From positions 1 through 22,904 of the forward strand of contig JBPCOI010000065.1 in assembly GCA_051000395.1 (NCBI GenBank): a stretch of DNA of 22,904 nt, in the 5' to 3' direction. Below, one piece after another: positions 7,157 to 14,937 of this stretch; within the stretch, counting starts at the first letter, position 1, and each line of letters begins with the position of its first letter. The notes under the pieces were generated by a model. The model was not told the origin of the DNA, did no database searches, and worked only from the letters and a program-made list of their open reading frames with translations. The position numbers and the translations under genes were made by a program. The stretch is from JBPCOI01 sp051000395. GTDB lineage: Bacteria; Actinomycetota; Actinomycetes; Mycobacteriales; Jatrophihabitantaceae.

Positions 7157-7834
7157 CTAACCACTGTTCCGTTGTTCCTCAACCCCGGGGACGCGCAGAG
7201 CGATCCGCGCACCGCTCACCCGCGCGACGTCCTCGGCGCTGCCGTCGTAGACGAGCTGCGCGACCCGCTGACGCCCGAAGGCGAGCAGCGCCAGCTCGAC
7301 GGGCCCACCGCTGACCGTGACGCGCGCGTCGCTGCGCAGTCGGGTCGTGAACTCGCCGTGCCCGGGCCACACCAGCCGCACGCCGATCGGCACCTTGCGC
7401 ATGGTCAGCGGGGCGGCGAGGCGCAGCCGCCGCCAGACCGCCTGCTGCCGGGCAACCGGAAGCGCCCGCGCGGCCACCGCATCACCGGCGCGCCGCACGT
7501 CCTCGTGGTGGATGACGTACTCGAGCAGGTTCACCGCCTCGCACACCGGCGGCAGCGACCAGGGGGAAAGGGCCGGCGGCCCGGCCGCAAAGCTGGCGAC
7601 GAGCTGCTCGTAGGGCTCGCGGTCCACGAACTGGGCGATCGCGCGCTCCGCCTTCGCCCGCAGCGGCGCGACCGGCAGCCGCCCGGCCAGCTCGACGAGC
7701 GAACGCTCGCGCAGCACGAGGTGGGCGGCGAGTTCGGCGGTGGTCCAGTCTCCGCACAGCGTGGGCGCGTGCGCCCCGGCCCGGCGTAGCGTTGCGCTGA
7801 GCTCGTGCCGCTCGTTGATCGCGTGGCGCTGCAT
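7157..7834 (-). CDS. TIGR03085-family protein (DinB/maleylpyruvate isomerase-like fold)
   Basis: 225 aa. The N-terminal half carries the family pattern A-P-T-L-C-G-D-W-T-T-A-E-L-A-A-H-L-V-x-R-E-R, then N-L-L-E-Y-V-I-H-H-E-D-V-R-R-A. His residues in A-A-H-L and H-H-E-D form the probable metal site of the DinB/MDMPI four-helix fold. The C-terminal half (about 140-215) ends with G-G-P-V-E-L-A-L-L-A-F-G-R-Q, also typical. It is probably a cytoplasmic metal-binding protein whose substrate is unknown; some members of the superfamily are mycothiol-dependent. From memory, TIGR03085 genes often lie near hisF/hisI/trpE in actinobacteria, which agrees with hisI at 10788 here. Transcription is probably nearly leaderless: TAGGCT lies on the minus strand (complement of 7842-7847) at -13 to -8 of the ATG. 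The gene is divergent from the membrane-protein gene at 7875. Confidence 0.85.
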   Translation of the reverse strand: MQRHAINERHELSATLRRAGAHAPTLCGDWTTAELAAHLVLRERSLVELAGRLPVAPLRAKAERAIAQFVDREPYEQLVASFAAGPPALSPWSLPPVCEAVNLLEYVIHHEDVRRAGDAVAARALPVARQQAVWRRLRLAAPLTMRKVPIGVRLVWPGHGEFTTRLRSDARVTVSGGPVELALLAFGRQRVAQLVYDGSAEDVARVSGARIALRVPGVEEQRNSG

Positions 7835-7841
7835 TCTCGCC

Positions 7842-7847
7842 AGCCTA
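7842..7847 (-). promoter_or_regulatory. -10 element for the TIGR03085 gene
   Basis: TAGGCT on the minus strand ends 7 nt before the ATG at 7834, with no Shine-Dalgarno sequence between. This suggests a leaderless or very short-leader transcript. The promoter lies in the 40-bp divergent gap. Confidence 0.45.
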
Positions 7848-7874
7848 ACGACGCTGCCGATGAACAGGAGAATC

Positions 7875-8369
7875 GTGGACGACGACGACTACCTGCCCGA
7901 GACGCCGCCGGTCGTCGTCGGCGCGATCGCGGCCGGTGTCACACCGCTGCCGTTCCTGCTCGTGTACGCGGTGCTGTTCATCGCGCACGGCACGATCAGT
8001 CCCGTCGTCCCGCCGGACATCACGAACAGCAAGGGTGGCGAGTTGGTGGCGGGCCTGATCGCGCTCGCCACGTTCTGCCTGATGTCGCTGAGCCTGCTGT
8101 GGCTCATGAACCGGCGCCGGCGGTGGCCGTTCGTGATCGGGCAGCTGGCCGCCTTCGCGGCGTGCGTCGACTTCGTCGTCGACCCCACCGTCGGGGCGCG
8201 CGAGATCTCCGTCGTGGTGGCGTTGACGTCGGCGGCCGCCGTCGTGCTCGCGCTGATGCCGATCTCGGCGCAGTACGTCGGCAGCCGCTGGTCCCTCGAT
8301 CGGCTGCGGGCGCCGGGCGCCGGCGCCAAGCGCTACGCCGGCCGCCGTCGGATCGACACGAGCGCCTGA
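7875..8369 (+). CDS. Small four-helix membrane protein, unknown function
   Basis: 164 aa from GTG 7875, chosen because CAGGAG (7865-7870) lies 4 nt upstream; an in-frame ATG at 7860 has no ribosome site. Residues 1-10 are acidic (D-D-D-D-Y). Four membrane helices can be seen, at about 14-36, 57-78, 85-105 and 113-133. A strongly basic loop (N-R-R-R-R) follows helix 2, which places that loop in the cytoplasm. The basic tail (about 138-164, R-L-R-A-P-G ... R-Y-A-G-R-R-R) is also likely cytoplasmic. I recognise no catalytic motif or family. It lies between a divergent TIGR03085 gene and, 138 bp downstream, a two-component system. Its stop and the following promoter region suggest it is monocistronic. 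Confidence 0.75.
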   Translation: MDDDDYLPETPPVVVGAIAAGVTPLPFLLVYAVLFIAHGTISPVVPPDITNSKGGELVAGLIALATFCLMSLSLLWLMNRRRRWPFVIGQLAAFAACVDFVVDPTVGAREISVVVALTSAAAVVLALMPISAQYVGSRWSLDRLRAPGAGAKRYAGRRRIDTSA

Positions 8370-8397
8370 GGCGCATACCCTGCTCACAGCCGGGTCA

Positions 8398-8403
8398 TAC
8401 TTT
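8398..8403 (+). promoter_or_regulatory. Possible -10 element upstream of the response regulator
   Basis: TACTTT (8398-8403) is the most promoter-like AT-rich hexamer in the 138-bp gap before the response regulator. It would give a leader of about 95 nt. No clear -35 or direct repeats for self-binding of the regulator are seen. Confidence 0.25.
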
Positions 8404-8507
8404 AAACTCAGCTCGTTCGCTCAGCCTTGGTGCACAGCCCGGGCACAGACCGTTCCCAACGAGTGTGCCGTGCGGCGAGGACGAGCATCCGGCAACAGGG
8501 AGACACG

Positions 8508-9218
8508 ATGAGCGCAGCAGTAGCGAGCCCGGCCAAGCGCCGCGTTCTAGTCGTCGACGACGAGGACAACGTCACCCACCTGGTGTCCTCCGCGCTTCGC
8601 TTCGACGGGTTCGAGACGATCACCGCCGACAGCGGCACCGCCGCGCTGTCGCGCGTCGCCGAGAGCGATCCGGACCTGATCGTGCTCGACGTGATGATGC
8701 CCGGCATGGACGGGCTCGGAGTGCTGCAGAACCTGCGCTCGGCCGGCTCGCAGGTGCCGGTGATCTTCCTGACCGCGCGCGATGCCGCCAATGACCGCAT
8801 CGGCGGCCTGCGCTCCGGCGCTGACGACTACGTCGTCAAGCCGTTCAGCGTGGAGGAGCTGCTCGCCCGCGTGCACGCCGTGCTGCGCCGGTCGGCCTCC
8901 GAGGACGCCCGCGAGGGGGTGCTGCGCATCGCCGACCTCGAGCTGGACGAGAACAGCCACGAAGTCACCCGGGCCGGCGTCGAGGTGCACCTCACGGCCA
9001 CCGAGTTCGCGCTGTTGCGCTCCCTGATGCGCAACGAGCGCGTCGTGCTCTCGAAGGCGCAGATCCTCGACCGGGTCTGGAAGTACGACTTCCAGGGGCA
9101 GTCCAACATCGTCGAGCTCTACGTCGGTTACCTGCGCAAGAAGGTCGACTCCGTCGAGCCGAAGCTCATCCACACCATCCGCGGCGCCGGCTACGTCATC
9201 AAGGCGCCGCGCGCGTGA
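8508..9218 (+). CDS. OmpR/PhoP-family response regulator
   Basis: 236 aa from ATG 8508, with AGGGAGA (8497-8503) upstream. The receiver domain (about 12-125) has the acidic pair D17/D18, phospho-acceptor D61 in V-L-D-V-M-M-P-G-M-D-G, T89 in F-L-T-A-R-D and K111 in V-V-K-P-F-S. The C-terminal winged-helix DNA-binding domain (about 140-234) holds L-T-A-T-E-F-A-L-L, then the recognition helix around S-N-I-V-E-L-Y-V-G-Y-L-R-K-K-V and the wing I-R-G-A-G-Y-V-I. By pattern it is close to the mycobacterial PhoP/TcrA branch. The partner is the histidine kinase starting 14 bp after the stop; the two are surely cotranscribed. The input signal and regulon cannot be read from the sequence. Confidence 0.93.
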   Translation: MSAAVASPAKRRVLVVDDEDNVTHLVSSALRFDGFETITADSGTAALSRVAESDPDLIVLDVMMPGMDGLGVLQNLRSAGSQVPVIFLTARDAANDRIGGLRSGADDYVVKPFSVEELLARVHAVLRRSASEDAREGVLRIADLELDENSHEVTRAGVEVHLTATEFALLRSLMRNERVVLSKAQILDRVWKYDFQGQSNIVELYVGYLRKKVDSVEPKLIHTIRGAGYVIKAPRA

Positions 9219-9232
9219 GTTCCTGACTCGCC

Positions 9233-10726
9233 GTGAGCGAGCTCAGCGCGGCGGGCGACGGCCGGGGGATCCGGCGCTGGTCGATCCTGCCGCAGAGCCT
9301 CACCACCCGGCTCACCACCGGTGTCGTCCTGCTCGTCGTGCTGGTCGTGCTCGCGACCGGCTTCGGCACCTACTACGCGTTGCAGGCATTCCTGTTCCAG
9401 CGGCTGGACCAGCAACTGCTGCAGACCACCGATTCGAACACAGCCGTCGCGAACCTGTTCGGCAGCACGCCGGGCAGCGAGCCCGGCGGCGTGCACGTGC
9501 CGCAGCACGTCTGGGCGGTAGCGATCGACTCCACCGGCAAGGTGCTGGCCTACCCGAGCAGCAGCGACGTCGAGGAGATGAGCCTGGACGCTGCGGACCG
9601 GCGCGCGCTGGGCACCCGCGCCAGCTCCGCACCGCTGACCGTCCACACGAGCGACGGCGTCGAGCTGCGGGTGACCGTGCAACCGGTTCCGGTCGTGTTC
9701 CCGCAGGGCATCGAGGTGCGCGGCATCGCGGTGATCGGGCTGTCCACCGATGAGCTGCGCCGCACGCTCGAGCACCTGCTGCGTCTGGAATTGCTGATCG
9801 GCGCCTCGGCGGTGACGGTCGCGCTGGTCGCCACCGCTTACGGAGTGCGCTTCAGCCTGCGCCGGCTGCGGCGGGTGACCCGCACCGCGCAGGAGGTCGC
9901 CGCGGAGCTGTCGCCGGAGGGCGCGGGCCTGGACCGCCGGGTGCCGGTCGCCGAGTCGGGCACCGAGGTCGGGCGCCTGGCCGAGTCGATGAACACGCTG
10001 CTGTCCGCGGTCGAGACGCAGTTCGCGGCCCGGCTGGAGAGCGAGCGCCGGATGCGACAGTTCCTGGCCGACGCCTCGCACGAGCTGCGCACGCCGTTGA
10101 CCTCGATCCGCGGCTACGCGGAGCTGGCCCGCATGCAGCGCACGGTGGGCGGTGGTGAGCAGACCACCGCCGATAATATCGAACGGATCGAGTCGGAGGG
10201 CACCCGGATGTCGCGACTCGTCGACGACCTGCTCACCCTTGCGCGGAGCGACCAGGGCAGCTTGCCCGAGCGAGAGACGGTGGACGTGGCCGAGTTGCTC
10301 GACGACGCGATCAGCAGTTCCCGTGCCGCTTTCCCGCAGCGTGAGATCGACGTCTGCGCCCCGAACGGGCTCACCGTGGTCGGGGACCACGACCAGCTTC
10401 TGCGAGTGGTGCGCAACCTGGTCACCAACGCCGCCACGCACACCCGTCCCGACTCGACGATCACGGTGCGGGCCTTCGCGGAGAGCCCCGGCGTGACGAT
10501 GCAGATCTGCGACGAGGGTCCCGGCCTGCCGCCCGAGGAGGCTGCCCACGTGTTCGAGCGCTTCTGGCGCGCGGACCGGGCCCGCAGCCGGGCGCGCGGC
10601 GGCAGCGGGCTGGGCCTGGCGATCGTGGCGTCCATCGTGCAGATGCACGGCGGCACCGTGCAGTTCGCGAGCACGGTGGAACGCGGCAGCACGGTGACCG
10701 TGTGGCTGCCGGTCGGGACGGCGTAG
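9233..10726 (+). CDS. Membrane sensor histidine kinase
   Basis: 497 aa from GTG 9233, 14 bp after the response-regulator stop. Layout: TM1 about 27-50, extracytoplasmic sensor about 55-180 without a recognised fold, TM2 about 184-204, HAMP about 205-262, HisKA with H283 in D-A-S-H-E-L-R-T-P-L-T-S-I, and HATPase_c with an N-box (V-R-N-L-V-T-N-A-A), G1 (D-E-G-P-G-L-P) and G2 (G-G-S-G-L-G-L-A-I-V). All catalytic motifs are intact. It autophosphorylates H283 and passes the phosphate to D61 of the upstream regulator. It resembles actinobacterial kinases of the TcrY/PhoR type. The stimulus is unknown. hisI starts 61 bp downstream with its own probable promoter. Confidence 0.93.
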   Translation: MSELSAAGDGRGIRRWSILPQSLTTRLTTGVVLLVVLVVLATGFGTYYALQAFLFQRLDQQLLQTTDSNTAVANLFGSTPGSEPGGVHVPQHVWAVAIDSTGKVLAYPSSSDVEEMSLDAADRRALGTRASSAPLTVHTSDGVELRVTVQPVPVVFPQGIEVRGIAVIGLSTDELRRTLEHLLRLELLIGASAVTVALVATAYGVRFSLRRLRRVTRTAQEVAAELSPEGAGLDRRVPVAESGTEVGRLAESMNTLLSAVETQFAARLESERRMRQFLADASHELRTPLTSIRGYAELARMQRTVGGGEQTTADNIERIESEGTRMSRLVDDLLTLARSDQGSLPERETVDVAELLDDAISSSRAAFPQREIDVCAPNGLTVVGDHDQLLRVVRNLVTNAATHTRPDSTITVRAFAESPGVTMQICDEGPGLPPEEAAHVFERFWRADRARSRARGGSGLGLAIVASIVQMHGGTVQFASTVERGSTVTVWLPVGTA

Positions 10727-10787
10727 CGCGCACGTCCGTACGCGCCCGATGGCGCGGGCGTGGGCAGGGCAGGCGAGAATCGTCGGC

Positions 10788-11153
10788 ATGGGCCCGCGCG
10801 CTGTATCCGATCTCGATCCCGCCGTAGCCGCCCGGCTGCGGCGCGACGCAGCCGGGCTGGTCGTCGCCGTCGTCCAGCAGTACGACACCGGCGAGGTCCT
10901 CATGGTCGCCTGGATGGACGACGAGGCGCTGCACCGCACGCTGCGCACCGGCCGGGCCACCTACTGGTCGCGCTCACGCCAGCAGTACTGGGTCAAGGGC
11001 GACACGTCCGGTCACGTGCAGCACGTCAAGTCCGTCGCGCTCGACTGCGACGGCGACAGCCTGCTGGTGCGCGTCGACCAGCTCGGCGCTGCCTGCCACA
11101 CCGGCGCGCGCACCTGCTTCGACGCCGGCGTACTCCTGGCCGGCCCGACGTGA
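10788..11153 (+). CDS. hisI: Phosphoribosyl-AMP cyclohydrolase
   Basis: 121 aa from ATG 10788, which matches the family length; an upstream in-frame ATG at 10749 would add an unconserved tail. It opens the adenine ring of phosphoribosyl-AMP, the third step of histidine synthesis, in the cytoplasm. Motifs: W-M-D-D-E-A-L, T-G-x-A-T-Y-W-S-R-S-R, W-x-K-G-x-T-S-G-H, the metal-binding D-C-D-x-D, and G-A-A-C-H-T-G-A-R-T-C-F with the zinc Cys residues. GAGAAT at -13 to -8 suggests a leaderless start. The stop overlaps the GTG of trpE by GTGA, so hisI and trpE are translationally coupled. Its usual neighbour hisF is not in the window; a two-component system lies upstream instead. Confidence 0.95.
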   Translation: MGPRAVSDLDPAVAARLRRDAAGLVVAVVQQYDTGEVLMVAWMDDEALHRTLRTGRATYWSRSRQQYWVKGDTSGHVQHVKSVALDCDGDSLLVRVDQLGAACHTGARTCFDAGVLLAGPT

Positions 11154-12655
11154 GCGCCTCGATCAGCCGGGCCGAGCTCGGCGCGCTGGCACGCACGCAC
11201 CGGCTGGTGCCGATCACGCGCACCCTGTTCGCGGACGCGGAGACGCCGGTCGGCGTGTACCGCAAGCTCGCGGCGGGGCGAGCGGGCACGTTCCTGCTCG
11301 AGTCGGCCGAGCCGGGACGCTCCTTCTCCCGCTGGTCGTTCGTCGGCGTGAACGCCGTCGCGTCCCTGACGGTCGCCGGCGGTGAGGCGTCCTGGACGGG
11401 GAACGTGCCCACCGGCCTGCCCGCCGGCGGAGATCCGCTCGCCGCACTGGGCGCCGCCTGGCGCGCGGTGAAGGGGCCGCGACTACCGGGGCTGCCACCG
11501 CTGACCGGCGGGTTCGTCGGCTATCTCGGCTACGACGTCGTGCGCCGCATCGAACGATTGCCCGACAAGGCCGTCGACGAGCTCGGCCTGCCGGAGCTGA
11601 CGATGCTGCTGGTCACCGACCTCGCGGCTGTCGACCACCACGAGTGCCAGGTGGTACTGATCGCGAACGCGCTGGTGGACGCGGCCATGTCGCCGGCCGA
11701 GCTGGATCGTGCCCATGCCGACGCGACGGCCCGGCTGGACGCGATGCAGGCGGCCCTGGCGACGCCCGCGCCGCACACCGTGGCGAGCATCGACGACGTG
11801 CCGCCCGTCGCCGCCGCGTCCCGGACCCCGGTCGGGGAATACCAACCGGCCGTGGAACGGGCGCTGGAGGCGGTGCGGGCAGGCGAGGTGTTCCAGGTCC
11901 AGATCGGCCAGCGCTTCAGCGTCGCGACCGCCGCAGACCCGCTGGACGTCTATCGGGTGCTGCGCACTCTGAATCCGTCGCCGTACATGTACTTCCTGCG
12001 CACCAAGGAGGTCGACATCGTGGGCTGCAGCCCGGAGGCGCTGGTGAGCGTGCAGGACGGACGCGCGGTGCTGCATCCGATCGCGGGCACCCGCAAGCGG
12101 GGCGAGAGCGCCGAGCGCGACGCGGCGCTGGCCGCCGAGCTGGTCGCCGACCCGAAGGAGCAGGCCGAGCACGTCATGCTCGTCGACCTCGCCCGCAACG
12201 ACCTGGGCCGGGTGTCGGCGCCAGGCAGCGTCGAGGTGGTGGAGTTCGGCGCCGTCGAGCGCTACAGCCATGTGTGGCACATCGTGTCGAGCGTCGAGTC
12301 GCGCGTCGCCGACGGCAAGGATGCGTTCGACGTGCTGCTCGCGACCTTTCCCGCGGGAACCCTCACCGGGGCGCCGAAGGTGCGGGCGATGGAGCTGATC
12401 GAGGAACTCGAGCCGGTGCGCCGCGGGATCTACGGCGGGGCCGTCGGCTATCTCGACGCGGCCGGCGACCTGGACATGGCGATCGCCATCCGCACCGCGG
12501 TCATGCGCGAGGGCACGGCGCACGTGCAGGCCTCGGCCGGCATCGTCGCCGACAGCGTGCCGGCGCTCGAGGAACGCGAGACGCGCAACAAGGCCCACAC
12601 GGTGCTGCAGGCGATCGCCACCGCCGAGACGCTGCGGACGGTGACCGGTGCGTAG
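11150..12655 (+). CDS. trpE: Anthranilate synthase component I
   Basis: 501 aa from GTG 11150, which overlaps the hisI stop (GTGA). It converts chorismate to anthranilate using ammonia from a TrpG subunit that is not encoded here. The N-terminal domain carries the L-L-E-S motif of the Trp feedback site (about residues 48-51). The C-terminal chorismate-binding domain has V-F-Q-V-Q-I-G-Q-R-F, P-I-A-G-T-R-K-R-G, E-H-V-M-L-V-D-L-A-R-N-D-L-G-R and F-P-A-G-T-L-T-G-A-P-K-V-R-A-M, all standard. Length fits the family. The 3' end overlaps the next gene by 8 bp, so hisI-trpE-membrane protein form one transcript. No Trp-rich leader ORF precedes trpE because hisI abuts it. Control is therefore probably by feedback inhibition or through the hisI promoter. 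Confidence 0.96.
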   Translation: MSASISRAELGALARTHRLVPITRTLFADAETPVGVYRKLAAGRAGTFLLESAEPGRSFSRWSFVGVNAVASLTVAGGEASWTGNVPTGLPAGGDPLAALGAAWRAVKGPRLPGLPPLTGGFVGYLGYDVVRRIERLPDKAVDELGLPELTMLLVTDLAAVDHHECQVVLIANALVDAAMSPAELDRAHADATARLDAMQAALATPAPHTVASIDDVPPVAAASRTPVGEYQPAVERALEAVRAGEVFQVQIGQRFSVATAADPLDVYRVLRTLNPSPYMYFLRTKEVDIVGCSPEALVSVQDGRAVLHPIAGTRKRGESAERDAALAAELVADPKEQAEHVMLVDLARNDLGRVSAPGSVEVVEFGAVERYSHVWHIVSSVESRVADGKDAFDVLLATFPAGTLTGAPKVRAMELIEELEPVRRGIYGGAVGYLDAAGDLDMAIAIRTAVMREGTAHVQASAGIVADSVPALEERETRNKAHTVLQAIATAETLRTVTGA

Positions 12656-13268
12656 CCGCGGGGAGTTCGCGTCCGCGCTGCTGCTCGACCTGCTCGGGGC
12701 AGCCGGGGCATTGCTGATCTCTGCCCGCACCTGGCAGAGCGTGCTGACACCCCGCCCGCGTCCGTTCGCCGACGACGTGCTGCGGCTCAGTGGCCGCACT
12801 ATCGACCCGGCCTCCACCGCGCTGGCGCTGGTGGCGCTGGCCGGGATCGTCGCGGTGCTCGCCACCCGTGGCCGACCGCGGCAGCTCGTCGGTGCCGTGC
12901 TCGCGCTGTCCGGCGCCGGGCTGGTGTGGCGCGGGCTGGGCGGGCTGAGCGCGATCGGGACGCAGCGGGCGCGCAGCCTGGTCGAGTCCGAGCACTCCGG
13001 CGGTGTGATCGACTCGTCGGTGCTGCCGCGGCTGACGGTGCACCCGGCGTGGCCTGTGCTCTCGGCAGCCTGCGGCGTGCTGGTCCTGGTCGCCGGGGTG
13101 CTGGTCGCGGTGCGCGGTGCGCGCTGGGCCGCCATGTCGGCGCGCTACGACTCGCCCGGCGGTCCCCGCGCGCCGTCGGCCGATCCCGAGGCCGAGCGCG
13201 CCAGGGCGGACGCCTCCCTGTGGGCCGCACTGGAGCGCGGCGACGACCCGACCAGCGCGTCGAGCTGA
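12648..13268 (+). CDS. Trp biosynthesis-associated membrane protein (TIGR02234-like)
   Basis: 206 aa from GTG 12648, overlapping the last 8 bp of trpE. This is the integral membrane protein found next to trpE/trpC in many actinobacteria (Trp_oprn_chp). Four helices are visible at about 7-27, 56-74, 79-100 and 129-151. Typical segments are L-L-D-L-L-G-A-A-G-A-L-L in helix 1 and a conserved Trp in R-T-W-Q. The long polar C-terminal tail (about 155-206) is cytoplasmic and acidic. Its role is unknown; conserved synteny with tryptophan genes suggests a link to tryptophan synthesis or transport. Translational coupling to trpE is likely. Confidence 0.88.
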   Translation: MRSRGEFASALLLDLLGAAGALLISARTWQSVLTPRPRPFADDVLRLSGRTIDPASTALALVALAGIVAVLATRGRPRQLVGAVLALSGAGLVWRGLGGLSAIGTQRARSLVESEHSGGVIDSSVLPRLTVHPAWPVLSAACGVLVLVAGVLVAVRGARWAAMSARYDSPGGPRAPSADPEAERARADASLWAALERGDDPTSASS

Positions 13269-13298
13269 CCCCGGCGAGTCCGATCACGGCGCGTTGTC

Positions 13299-13304
13299 TA
13301 GGCT
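13299..13304 (+). promoter_or_regulatory. Candidate -10 element for trpC
   Basis: TAGGCT lies in the 78-bp gap before trpC and would start transcription near 13311. GGGGAGG (13330-13336) then serves as the trpC ribosome site. No strong -35 is seen. trpC may therefore have its own promoter in addition to read-through from trpE. Confidence 0.4.
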
Positions 13305-13346
13305 CGACCGGACAACTCGCCGCAACACCGGGGGAGGCCCGAAACG

Positions 13347-14159
13347 GTGGCCAGCGTTCTGGACGAGATCATCGCCGGCGTCCGGGCCGACGTCGCGGCT
13401 CGCCAGGCGACCCGACCGCTGGAGGCCGTCAAGGCCGCGGCCGCTGCCGCCCCTCCGGCCGCCGACGCCCTCGCCGCCGTCCGGGCGCCGGGCGTGGGCG
13501 TGATCGCCGAGGTCAAGCGCCGCAGCCCGTCCAAGGGCGCGCTCGCGAGCATCGACGACCCGGCGCGACTGGCGCGCGAGTACCAGGCCGGCGGCGCGCG
13601 CATGATCAGCGTGCTGACCGAACAGCGCCGTTTCGGCGGCTCCCTCGACGACCTCGATGCGGTCCGGGCCGCGGTGCGGATCCCCGTGCTGCGCAAGGAC
13701 TTCATCGTCTGCTCCTACCAGGTGCACGAGGCGCGGGCCCATGGCGCGGACGTCGTACTGCTGCTGGTCGCAGCCCTCGACCAGAACACGCTGATCGGGC
13801 TGCGGGAGCGTGTCGAGTCCCTGGGCATGACCGCTCTCGTCGAGGTGCACACCGAGGAGCAGGCCTGCCGAGCCGTCGACGCCGGTGCCCGGGTGATCGG
13901 CGTCAACGCTCGCGACCTGCGCACCCTGGATGTCGACCGCTCGACGTTCGAGCGCATCGCGCCGGGGCTGCCCAGCGACATCGTCAAGATCGCCGAGTCG
14001 GGCGTGCGAGGCCCGCTCGACCTGATCGAGTACGCGGCAGCCGGCGCCGACGCCGTGCTCGTCGGCGAGGGCCTGGTGACCACGTCCGACCCGCGCCACG
14101 CAGTGGCCGAGCTCGTCACCGCCGGCGCCCACCCGGCCACCCCCCGCGCGTCGCGCTGA
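13347..14159 (+). CDS. trpC: Indole-3-glycerol-phosphate synthase
   Basis: 270 aa from GTG 13347, with GGGGAGG 10 nt upstream. A TIM-barrel enzyme that closes the indole ring of carboxyphenylamino-deoxyribulose phosphate, one step before tryptophan synthase. Motifs: V-I-A-E-V-K-R-R-S-P-S-K-G (catalytic Lys and Glu), S-V-L-T-E-x-R-x-F-G-G-S, P-V-L-R-K-D-F-I (second catalytic Lys), T-A-L-V-E-V-H-T-E, I-G-V-N-A-R-D-L-R-T-L and A-E-S-G-V-R. Full length and intact. The stop is only 3 bp from the stop of a convergent methyltransferase gene, which separates trpC from trpB. trpD and trpF are not in the window; in many actinobacteria the bifunctional PriA replaces TrpF. Confidence 0.96.
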   Translation: MASVLDEIIAGVRADVAARQATRPLEAVKAAAAAAPPAADALAAVRAPGVGVIAEVKRRSPSKGALASIDDPARLAREYQAGGARMISVLTEQRRFGGSLDDLDAVRAAVRIPVLRKDFIVCSYQVHEARAHGADVVLLLVAALDQNTLIGLRERVESLGMTALVEVHTEEQACRAVDAGARVIGVNARDLRTLDVDRSTFERIAPGLPSDIVKIAESGVRGPLDLIEYAAAGADAVLVGEGLVTTSDPRHAVAELVTAGAHPATPRASR

Positions 14160-14162
14160 GCG

Positions 14163-14747
14163 CTACCGCCGCAGGACGGTGACCGCGAAGCCGGCGTCGT
14201 CGTGCCAGGGCCGCAGGTCCCAGGTCGCGAAGCGATGCTCTCGGACGAGGCGGGCGGTGCGGCAGTGCGCGTCGAACTCGGCGAGGGCGTAGCCGCGGTC
14301 CGTCCCGAAGCCGACGACGACGACGCCGCCGGCGCAGACGTGGGCGGCGACTCGCTGCAGCACGAGAGCCTCGGTGCCGGGCGCGAGAAAGGCCATCACG
14401 TTGCCGGCGAGGACGGCGGCGTCGAACGGCGCCTGCCCGGGCAGCTCAAGCTCGCACAGGTCGGCGACCACCCAGCACGGTCCGGGATGATCGGCCCGCG
14501 CCGCGGCGATCAGCTCGGCGTCGACGTCCGCCCCGAGGACCTGGTGCCCGCGGCGGTGCAGCTCGGCGCCGATCCGGCCGGGCCCGCAGCCGGCGTCCAG
14601 GATGCGGGAGCGCGGTGCGACCAGGGCGTCCAGCAAGCGAGCCTCACCGACGAGGTCGGCGCCCTGCTCGGCCATCGTGCGAAACCGCTGGACGTACCAC
14701 TGCGCATGGCCGGGTTCGTGCTCGGTGAACCAGCGGGGGGTGGGCAC
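14163..14747 (-). CDS. Class I SAM-dependent methyltransferase
   Basis: 194 aa from GTG 14747, which follows the stop of the small upstream ORF by one base. Rossmann-fold motifs: motif I I-L-D-A-G-C-G-P-G-R-I-G (about 48-59), an acidic end of strand 2 at L-G-A-D-V-D, D-L-C-E-L after strand 3, and F-D-A-A-V-L-A-G-N-V-M strand 4. A Trp/His-rich N-terminus (P-R-W-F ... H-A-Q-W-Y) resembles small actinobacterial methyltransferases of unknown substrate. It is cytoplasmic. It sits antisense inside the trp block, convergent with trpC (3-bp gap) and divergent from trpB. There is no obvious link to tryptophan synthesis, so it could be a later insertion. Confidence 0.85.
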   Translation of the reverse strand: MPTPRWFTEHEPGHAQWYVQRFRTMAEQGADLVGEARLLDALVAPRSRILDAGCGPGRIGAELHRRGHQVLGADVDAELIAAARADHPGPCWVVADLCELELPGQAPFDAAVLAGNVMAFLAPGTEALVLQRVAAHVCAGGVVVVGFGTDRGYALAEFDAHCRTARLVREHRFATWDLRPWHDDAGFAVTVLRR

Positions 14748-14748
14748 C

Positions 14749-14865
14749 TCAGTGTTCGGCGGCGTTGCGGAGCGCGAGGGTGGTCCGGGCGAGGGCGCTC
14801 GGCGAGGTGGCGCCGGGCGGCGGCTGCGGTGCCGCGGACTCGGACGGGTCGACAGGCTCGGACAC
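14749..14865 (-). CDS. Small 38-residue ORF coupled to the methyltransferase
   Basis: GTG 14865 has GAGGTGG just upstream (complement of about 14869-14875). The ORF encodes 38 residues: an acidic/Pro-rich first half (S-E-P-V-D-P-S-E-S) and a helical tail ending R-T-T-L-A-L-R-N-A-A-E-H. Almost every third codon position is G or C, as in real genes of this genome. Its TGA is followed after one base by the methyltransferase GTG, so the two are likely translated in a coupled way. I recognise no family. It could be a real microprotein or an upstream ORF that sets methyltransferase expression. Confidence 0.55.
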   Translation of the reverse strand: MSEPVDPSESAAPQPPPGATSPSALARTTLALRNAAEH

Positions 14866-14937
14866 GGGCCACCTCACTCTGCGGAGCACACACACCTGAT
14901 GCTTATGGTCGCACGAGCGCGAGCGCGCGACGCGACG

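Noticed and set aside
9191..10960. A 589-codon frame antisense to the histidine kinase
   Set aside because: The composition (His, Arg, Gln, Gly) is typical of antisense frames in GC-rich genes, and the kinase on the plus strand has every motif.
11150..11153. A Trp-rich attenuator leader before trpE
   Set aside because: hisI overlaps the trpE start codon, leaving no room for a leader ORF.
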